From Forficula auricularia (Eukaryota > Arthropoda > Insecta > Dermaptera > Forficulidae), in assembly GCA_024734495.1 (NCBI GenBank), contig JALMQS010000073.1, forward strand, positions 1,754,674-1,818,673: a stretch of 64,000 nt of DNA, in the 5' to 3' direction. The notes under the pieces were generated by a model. That model saw only the letters and a list, made by a program, of their open reading frames with translations. It had not been told where the DNA came from and searched no databases. Positions within the stretch are counted from its first letter, which is position 1; every line of letters begins with the position of its first letter. Shown here one piece after another: positions 57,297 to 64,000 of the stretch. Made by a program: the position numbers and the translations under genes.

Positions 57297-58654
57297 CAGT
57301 GTTTTTCAACCTGTGGGTGGCGAAGCCTCTATAAGGGGTCGCGAAGCTTCAGTAAAAAAGGAAAAAATAAGAAAGTTTAAAAATATATTTGAGGCATTCA
57401 TCGCCAAATCGAATGGTTTGAAAAATTTTAATTTTGATTTCCTTCATTTTTTGACATTTATTAGTACCTACCCATCAAAAAACTCTTCCGGTAAATTTTG
57501 AAATTTTTTTAATTACATGTTTAAAAGATATCGAATTTCATTTTTTCGCTCATAACTTCTTCAAAAATAGTCAAAATTAATTAATTTTTTTTTTTTTTGA
57601 AATCTTTGTTTTTTTTACATACTTTTTAGAAAAAAATATTAACAAATTATTGAAATGCTTTTTATATGCGATTTTTGAGTTTGCAAATTTTAATCTTGTT
57701 TTTGAAACTGTACTTTTCGATTTTTTTGATAATTTTTTACTTTTAAACTTCTATTCATTCTAGAAATTTTAAGACTGGATTGATAGTGGTCCTAAGATAA
57801 TTACTATTTTTTTTTGATTTTTGAAAATTTCGAAAAAATTTTATTCGCTATTAATCATTATTAAAACCACTTTTTGGTATTGAGTTCTCTTTTTTTAGTT
57901 ATTTTGAATTAATTTTTATCGTTAACAGGTGTTTTAAAATAAATAATTAGTATTTTAGTTTGTTGAAAGAAAATCAAAATCAATTAAAAATAGTAATTAT
58001 CATAGGACCACTATCAAAACCCGCTCTTAAAATATGTAGAATGAATAGATGAAGTTAAAAATTATCAAAAAAATCGAAGAGTATCTACATACAATTTCAA
58101 AAACAAGATTAAAATTTTCAAACTCAAAAATCGCATATAAAAAGACGTTAAATAATTTTTAAACATTTTTTTCTAAAAAGTATGTAAAAAAACAAAATTA
58201 AAAAAAAATTGAATTTGGACCATTTTTGAAGAATTTATGAGGGAAAAACCGAAATTCGATATCTTTTAAACCGGTGATCAAAAAATTTCAAAATTTACCA
58301 GGAAGAGTTTTTTGATAGGTACTAAAAAATGTCAAAAAATGAATGAAATCAAAAATTAAAATTTTTCAAACAGTCCGATTTGGCGTGGTATGGCCCATTT
58401 TTATTAAGAAAATTTCTCAGACCCCACTTATCCAATAAAAGGCTGAGTCGACGAAAACGAATCGAAGAAAAATATGTCTGTTATAGGTACTTAATTGTGT
58501 ATTTAGCCGATACCTAATAATTATAAAAATTAATAAAAATGTTGTACGGATTTGATACTTGTAACATAATAAAATAGGTTACAATCAGCAGGGGGTCGCG
58601 AAAAAATTGTTCATACTTAAGGGGTCGCGTCATGAAAAAGGTTGAAAAACACTG
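57297..58654 (+). mobile_element. hAT element, 1358 bp, perfect target duplication
   Basis: The termini CAGTGTTTTTCAACCTG and (inverted) CAGTGTTTTTCAACCTT are flanked by TGTTACGT (57289-57296 and 58655-58662). Subterminal GGGGTCGCGAAGC and GGGTCGCGAAAA. The interior is partly palindromic (57380-57880 against 57950-58400). No transposase. Confidence 0.93.
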
Positions 58655-58662
58655 TGTTACGT

Positions 58663-59169
58663 AATAAAAATAAACATCTTAAAATAAATAAATAAATAAA
58701 AAATAAGTTTGAACAAGAACCCAAAGTGAATTTCTTCTTCTCTAGGTAGTTATAGTTCCAAATGGAAAAGAGAGGAACGAATCTTTTTCAACGAAATAAA
58801 GGATCTGATCTTTTCGAATTTCCTCTCGGCTTTTTTTTTATATTATTCCTCATTCATTCATCTAGGCTCGCAGCAGCCATGCCTCTTTTGATCATTCTTG
58901 CACGTTTCATTTGCATCTGGTGCGTTTGAGTAAGTGGTCTTGAACAAAAACCCGCCTCTTTTTGCTCTTTAGCTCTTTCTGCCCACAGAAAGCCGTTTCG
59001 CACTTTCCCGGGCCTTCAATTATGCCAAGTATTTACTCAAGGGGAAAAGTTAAAGAAAGCCCAATATCGTACATCGTTTGTGGCCAGACGTCGCTTTGAG
59101 TCGTCGAATGCATTCAGGTATGCGGATTCCCTCGTCTCTCTCCTCCTCTCTGCATCCATCAAAAACGAA
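58663..59169. other. Unassigned; GC-richer from 58860
   Basis: 58860-59150 (GGCTCGCAGCAGCCATGCCT, CTTTCCCGGGCCTTC) has no repeat match in the window and no clear frame; candidate single-copy DNA. Confidence 0.35.
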
Positions 59170-59333
59170 TAGACTTTGAAACAAAACCAAGCTGATTATT
59201 ATATATGTTTCAGTAAAAACCCATTTTTAGTAAGAACGCGTTCTTTACAAGTTAAAACGCATTTCACTTGAATACATTTGTGGCAACTAGAGCTTACCGG
59301 AGGTTGGTAGAGTCCGGCTCAAAGGTCTCAGAA

Positions 59334-59370
59334 CAGTGGTTCCCAACCCGGGTACGCAGGTGGGCAAAAA
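59334..59370 (+). mobile_element. Truncated left end of the same hAT
   Basis: CAGTGGTTCCCAACCCGGGT at the equivalent position of a second foldback copy; the rest is missing. Confidence 0.75.
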
Positions 59371-59877
59371 CGAAAATTCTATCCCGTTGGACCAAACTCA
59401 ACGCAAATTTTGTATACATATTCTGTGGGTCCCCTGAAGGCTAGAAATGAAAAAACTAGCTACTCAAAATGGTGGTGGGGGGGGCCAAAAATGAAAAATT
59501 CTATCCCTTTGGACCAACGGGCTTCCTCATAGCTTAGAAAGAAGAAGAGAAATCTCAACCAAAAACAATCTGTGAAAAAACGAGGCCAAGTCCTGAAAAA
59601 GTAGTGAAATCTAGTGTGTAGCCAAGTTAAATTCGCCAAGAATAATTAAGTTGAGAGATTCTACTATTTTGGTTGAGATTAGATTTAGTTGAAAGATTAT
59701 AAAATCGAAATTGGGTACGATGATACCACTTAATGACAATATACGAGTATATATATTGCAGTAAAACCCGTTTTTTAGTAAGAACGCGTTCTTACTAGTT
59801 AAAACGCATTTCACTGAATACGTTTGTGGCAACTAGAGTTTACTGATGTTGGTTGAGTTTAGCTCAAAGGTCTAGAA

Positions 59878-60716
59878 CAGTGGTTCCCAACTTGGGTACG
59901 CGTACCGTACCGGAATGCGGAGAAACAGCTACCGGTACGCGAATGATTTTACAATTTAAAACAAAAAATCTAAAAAAATCATATAAGTAATAATCAATAC
60001 ATATTAATATTTTAGTTTGGAATTTCTTATCCATTGTTTGTGTTGTAATAGTTTCTTACGATTTGCCTCAATCTCAAAAGATGCCGTCTACACCAAAATG
60101 TTTTTATCTATGACCACCCCATAAAAATTTGGAACTCGCCTGCTGTGATGCATATTACTAGAATTAGACCATCCTCTTGTCAGGACCCTGGAATTTCCAA
60201 GATAAGCGAATTGCTTCCTCTACGAAAATTAGCAATATATAACGAAAGGGCCTAAAATTCATAGTTAGTTTCCCAGGAATTATATCCTGCGAATTATAAC
60301 TGTGTTCGAGTTGTACTAAAAATTGTGTTTTGTGTTATATATCCTAATTTATTTTAATAAATGCGTGGCAACATGTTTCAAAATATGGTATCGTATGGTA
60401 TCTCGTATTCGTCTTCAGACCATATACAAATAAACTTGTTGTTAAGAACATTAAAACATTTACAAAGGGTATAATTAGTTATAGTTTAGTTACAAAATCT
60501 TAAAATTACTTACATGTAGATCATATTACGCCTAATCATAAATCAAATATTTTTCAAAAAAGAATTATCCAATTATTACATTTTACAAAAATTATTTTAA
60601 ATTATATATGTATACCGGGTGTCTTTTCCCCATTTCGAAATTTTAAGTCTACCGGTACGGTATCAAATTGTTTACAACGTACAGGTACGGTGCTATAAAA
60701 AGGTTGGGAACCCCTG
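59878..60716 (+). mobile_element. hAT MITE inside the foldback element
   Basis: The termini CAGTGGTTCCCAACTTGGGT and (inverted) CAGGGGTTCCCAACC have 8-bp flanks GTCTAGAA and TTCTAGAA (one mismatch). Subterminal GGTACGCG / GGTACGGT repeats. 839 bp, no transposase. Confidence 0.9.
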
Positions 60717-61500
60717 TTCTAGAATCTTCATTTTTGACCTTCCGCCTCATTTTGGATATTTATTTTCAAAAATTTTTAAACGCAAGATGTCAAAAATTAG
60801 AAGCAAGTAAGCAGATGTAATTTTTGACTTTTCTCGTTTAAGATTTTTTGAAAATAAACACCCAAAATCAGGCGGAAGGTCAAAAATCATGATTCTAGTC
60901 CTTTGAACCAAACTCAACCAACCAACATCATTAAACTCTAGTTGTCACAAATGTATTTAGTGAAACGCGTTTTAACTAGTAAGAACCTCGTTCTTACTAA
61001 AAATTGGTCTTAATGCAACATATATAGTATACTCGTATATTGTCATTGAGTGGTATCATCGTACCCAATTTCGATTTTATATTCTTTCAACTAAATCTAA
61101 TCTCAACCAAAACATTCTGCGAAAAAACAGGCCAAGTTCGAAAAACTATCGAAATCTAGTGTGTAGCCAAGTTAAATTCGCCAAGAATAATTAAGTTGAG
61201 AAAATAGTAGATCTCTCAACTTAATTATTCTTGGCGAATTTAACTTGGCTACACACTAGATTTCACTACTTTTTCGAACTTGGCCTGTTTTTTCACAGAA
61301 TGTTTTGGTTGAGATTTCTCTTCTTTTTGTAAGCTATGAGGAAGCCCGTTGGTCCAAAGGGCTAGAATTTTCATTTTTGACCCCCCCCCCATTTTGAGTG
61401 GTTAGTTTTTGCATTTCTAGCCTTCAGGGGACCCACAGAATATGTATACAAAATTTGGTTGAGTTTGGTCCAACGGGCTAGAATTTTCATTTTTGACCCT

Positions 61501-62337
61501 CCCCCCATTTTGAAGGGGTTGAAAGATAGAAAGTTTGGATTTTTGGAATTTTTCCTTTGTTTGTGTCCTAAACTCTACTAGCAGGCGAAATTTCATGATG
61601 CTGGAATGATTGGAAGTACCCTATAGGTTTTGATGACCTGTCAGTGAGTGAGTGCCAAAATTAGCTATTTTCTCAGGTCCATATCTCAAAATCTATTTAA
61701 GCTTTATTATCGAAATTTGGTAATTTCCTCAAGATGGATTACATAATTACATGTGTATAATTTTATCTCTGTAACTCAAATGGATTCCGAGATGCAGAGG
61801 GTCGAAATTGGCTCTAAATGGTTCGTGTAAATACTGTACAGCGTGTACGGCCAAGCTAATGCTCGAATTTTACTCTGCGCACTCTGTGCGCTTTGATACC
61901 AGCTGAATAAATATTCAATTTTAATAAATTAATACTAGATAGACTTTTACTTTCTCCTCTTGGATTATATTCCTATTCGATTTTCCCAGTCAGTGGTCTG
62001 AGATAGTGAATATGTCATTTATTTATTGTTACATCTGCCTGACTGTAGAATTCATTACCTTCTTTTCATTCGTACATCTCATCTAAATACATTTAATCGT
62101 GATCTCTTTGCATACGAGTATATGCACGAGGTGGGTTTTCTCGAGGGAATGCTTCTCTATAATTTTTTGTTATTCTTTTCCTCCTTTCTGGTCTCTTTGC
62201 CTTTCGTTTTATTTATTTATTTATTTATCATCATTCTTCCAGTCTTATTAACAATTTCAAATAACAATGATTAAATAAAAATTAGATTTTCAATTAATAC
62301 TCATGTTAAAATTTAACAATATTTCATATATGTATAA
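61501..62337. other. Unassigned stretch
   Basis: A fragment near 62040-62110 (SHLNTFNRDLFA in one frame) faintly resembles a LINE C-terminus, and a TTTA run follows at 62211-62230. Not sufficient to call. Confidence 0.3.
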
Positions 62338-62339
62338 TA

Positions 62340-62675
62340 GTCCAAGAGCTGGTGACGATGCTATTTTTTGCATGTTGTAAAAATTCACTTTGGGTGATCT
62401 GGTTCAACGTCCCACCACTCAAATGGTCTGGGGTGAATATATTATGTTTATAATTGACTATAAATTATAATTTTTATAATTTCATTGTGGGTCAAAAATA
62501 TTTTTTAACACATATGTATTTTATACCGCACTTCACACCATGCCCAGTACCTGGTCCACCTGCTTAGACCAGCCAGACTGGCCATTCCTTGTACAACTAT
62601 CATAGACGTTACTATTACGCATTATTTCTAGTTGAGTCAAATCCGTGCTCAAAAATGTGTCACCAGCTCTTGGAC
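62340..62675. mobile_element. MITE with TA target, 336 bp
   Basis: The ends GTCCAAGAGCTGGTGAC and its exact inverse are flanked by TA; including flanks the inverted repeat is 20 bp. Non-coding. Confidence 0.8.
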
Positions 62676-62724
62676 TATAAGTAATCTAACAATGATTAAC
62701 AATAGTTCATATATAAATAATCAC

Positions 62725-62763
62725 ACACAAACACACACGCACACACACATATATATATATATA
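62725..62763. repeat. CA then TA microsatellite
   Basis: Compound (CA)n/(TA)n tract. Confidence 0.8.
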
Positions 62764-62828
62764 ACACGATTATAATATAATTCCTTTAATTATTGTTGGT
62801 TTTGTTGTATTTTTTTTGTAAAAATTAA

Positions 62829-63095
62829 AAAACTAGTAATTGAGTAATGGAAGGTAAGCCCAGGTCTAGGAAAGGAATGTGAAAGAATTAACACATATCA
62901 CATAGGCGTAATTTAATGGAATCCTTCCTCCTTTCCTTTCAAACCGACGTTTCGGAGGAAGGATTCCAACAAATTACACCTTTTATTCGGGCATTTGCTA
63001 ATTTTTCTTTCCTCACTACCCCTGGGTTGCCTTCCATTACTTTCAATTAAAAGTTCTACCAGTCTGTCTCTATCCAGAGAAAATTTCGTTGCAAA
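62829..63095. repeat. Palindromic repeat, third family, copy 3
   Basis: The halves mirror around about 62947 (GGAATCCTTCCTCC/GGAGGAAGGATTCC). The centre keeps AACCGACGTTTC but the CTGAAGA half of the motif is deleted. Confidence 0.72.
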
Positions 63096-63120
63096 TAAAT
63101 TAAAAACTAATATTATTATC

Positions 63121-63180
63121 CTAGGGGGACGAACCTCTGATAATGCAATATAAAAATATTCTACTAATATCAAAGAAATC
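63121..63180 (+). repeat. tRNA-derived SINE, first family, fragment
   Basis: GGGGACGAACCTCTGATAAT and following tail only. Confidence 0.5.
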
Positions 63181-63214
63181 GAGGTCTAAAAAACATTGGA
63201 TTCTTTTTATAATT

Positions 63215-63400
63215 TTACTTAGAGAAATTGGTGAAGGTTTTAGGTGAAACATGATATTAATTAATAAAGTAAAGGGTGTGTAGTAGGGTTTTTAGTTTTT
63301 AAACTGTAAACTCCTGATGATGGACTAATAATCCGAAATATATTGAGTTTGTATAAACCTCTTTGAGTTTTTTTATTTCATTCAATGTGAAACTACACAT
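63215..63400 (+). mobile_element. Retroelement-like repeat with CTGATGA motif
   Basis: Starts TTGGTGAAGGTTTTAGGTGA, has CTGATGA-T-GGA-loop-TCC-GAAA (63314-63338), and ends ATGTGAAACTACAC. Same layout as 16041 and 53310 but not palindromic. Confidence 0.65.
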
Positions 63401-63434
63401 CTTTTTTTATAATATTATAATATTTTGTAATTTT

Positions 63435-63615
63435 TTACTGATCATATGAGGCAAAGTGCCTCAGAGCATCATCTAAATTTATTTTATTATTAAATAATAA
63501 AGCATAATAAATAGTAAATTTAGAAATAAGTTAGTGATAAATCAAAAAACTAATTAAGCAGAAATAAATATATTAATTAAGATTATTATAATTATTAAAA
63601 ATTAATAAATAAATT
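63435..63615 (+). repeat. LINE 3' UTR fragment
   Basis: CATATGAGGCAAAGTGCCTCAGAGCAT matches, inverted, the 3' UTR hairpin of the LINE at 20190-20690 and is followed by an A-rich tail. Confidence 0.65.
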
Positions 63616-63654
63616 AAATATTATTATTATTATTTAGTTCATCAGCGCATCAAC

Positions 63655-63906
63655 TACTATTATCATTTGGGCTATCAGGTAGGTGTATTCTCTTCGATCC
63701 TTTCGAACCACGATGCCCCGGCAGGCAACCTGAAACCGTCTCGACGGGGCACACCGGGGCAAGCGAAGATGCATCTTGACCGATTCCATTGTGCGAGGAT
63801 CCTGCTTGCCGTGTTTCCCGAACAGAAAATATTACTAGGTAGTTCCTATCTCGATTTGACAGTAGGTTTACAACCAGAAGAAAACGATATAGAAGTCATG
63901 CAATGA
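63655..63906 (+). other. GC-rich island with 79-codon open frame
   Basis: The frame 63667-63906 (contains PGQAKMHLDRFHCARILLAV) is GC-rich, with CGACGGGGCACACCGGGGC. It matches no family I know. It could be an exon, a repeat or chance. Confidence 0.3.
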
Positions 63907-64000
63907 GCTAACAGTGGTATAAATCGACTAAAAATTAACAAATAAAAAAAATAATTAAAAGGTATAAAATAATTATTAACTTATTTAGTTACAACTAAAC

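Larger units (their letters stand above)
59190..61500. mobile_element. Large palindromic foldback element with embedded hAT
   Basis: Left segment 59376-59877 is mirrored by about 60960-61490 (CCCTGAAGGCTAGAAATG, GCCAAGTTAAATTCGCCAAG, GATACCACTTAATGACAATA and others inverted). An inner stem pairs about 60722-60747 with 60871-60895. The right arm has an extra inverted segment (about 61110-61205) that the left arm lacks. 59190-59333 is a further partial copy. Related pieces lie at 4668-4935 and 17695-17815. Confidence 0.8.

Noticed and set aside
1..64000. CRISPR array, rRNA genes or bacterial operons
   Set aside because: No regularly spaced direct repeats of CRISPR type, no rRNA-like sequence, and no Shine-Dalgarno-led gene series; all clustered repeats are transposon-derived.

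Overview
This is a eukaryotic, very AT-rich window, most likely from an arthropod and probably an insect. The grounds are one intron-containing Runt/RUNX-family gene plus a dense mixture of hAT, piggyBac, mariner, non-LTR (LINE), tRNA-derived SINE and Penelope-like repeat remains. There are no bacterial operons, no CRISPR array and no rRNA. The species cannot be named from the sequence. A 100-base run of N at 1388-1487 marks an assembly gap.

The only host gene I can support lies at 36635-39090 on the + strand. It consists of the last two coding exons (36635-36905 and 38462-39090) of a RUNX transcription factor. The final five residues are V-W-R-P-Y, the Groucho/TLE co-repressor motif that ends Runt-domain proteins. 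The DNA-binding Runt domain is not visible here and must lie in upstream exons, so the left 36 kb is probably intron or 5' flank. The first visible exon carries an apparent +1 frameshift. The intron between the two exons (36906-38461) holds an internally deleted mariner, and a palindromic retroelement ends 40 bases before the 3' splice site of the first visible exon.

Layout: 1-4.5 kb, TTAA-target MITEs, hAT remains and a dispersed repeat. 4.5-10.6 kb, nested hAT elements, an internally deleted piggyBac, LINE RNase H remains, a SINE head and palindromic repeats. 10.9-18.1 kb, LINE tails, a hAT MITE, two large TA-rich palindromes and a 3.1-kb hAT with exact 8-bp target duplication. 18.1-23.7 kb, four LINE reverse-transcriptase remains on both strands. 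24-29.4 kb, mostly unrecognised sequence, one GC-richer patch with a perfect RFX X-box, and a 1.6-kb inverted-repeat structure. 29.6-34.7 kb, a hAT copy containing a SINE that itself contains another hAT, a MITE and a LINE. 35.8-39.1 kb, the RUNX exons. 39-50 kb, sparse AT-rich DNA with SINEs, one MITE and hAT copies. 50-64 kb, a triple nest of transposons, a long-TIR element carrying a DUF4817-like fragment, a hAT with perfect target duplication, a ~2-kb palindrome with an embedded hAT, and further MITEs.

The most striking unlisted pattern is a compact motif, CTGANGA - one base, usually A or T - short perfect stem - GAAA, found about 16 times on both strands inside palindromic elements. Several of these elements have 11-14 bp target duplications. 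It resembles the conserved core of hammerhead ribozymes reported from Penelope-like retroelements, but has one extra base before stem II. No intact mobile element able to encode its own full transposase or reverse transcriptase is visible.
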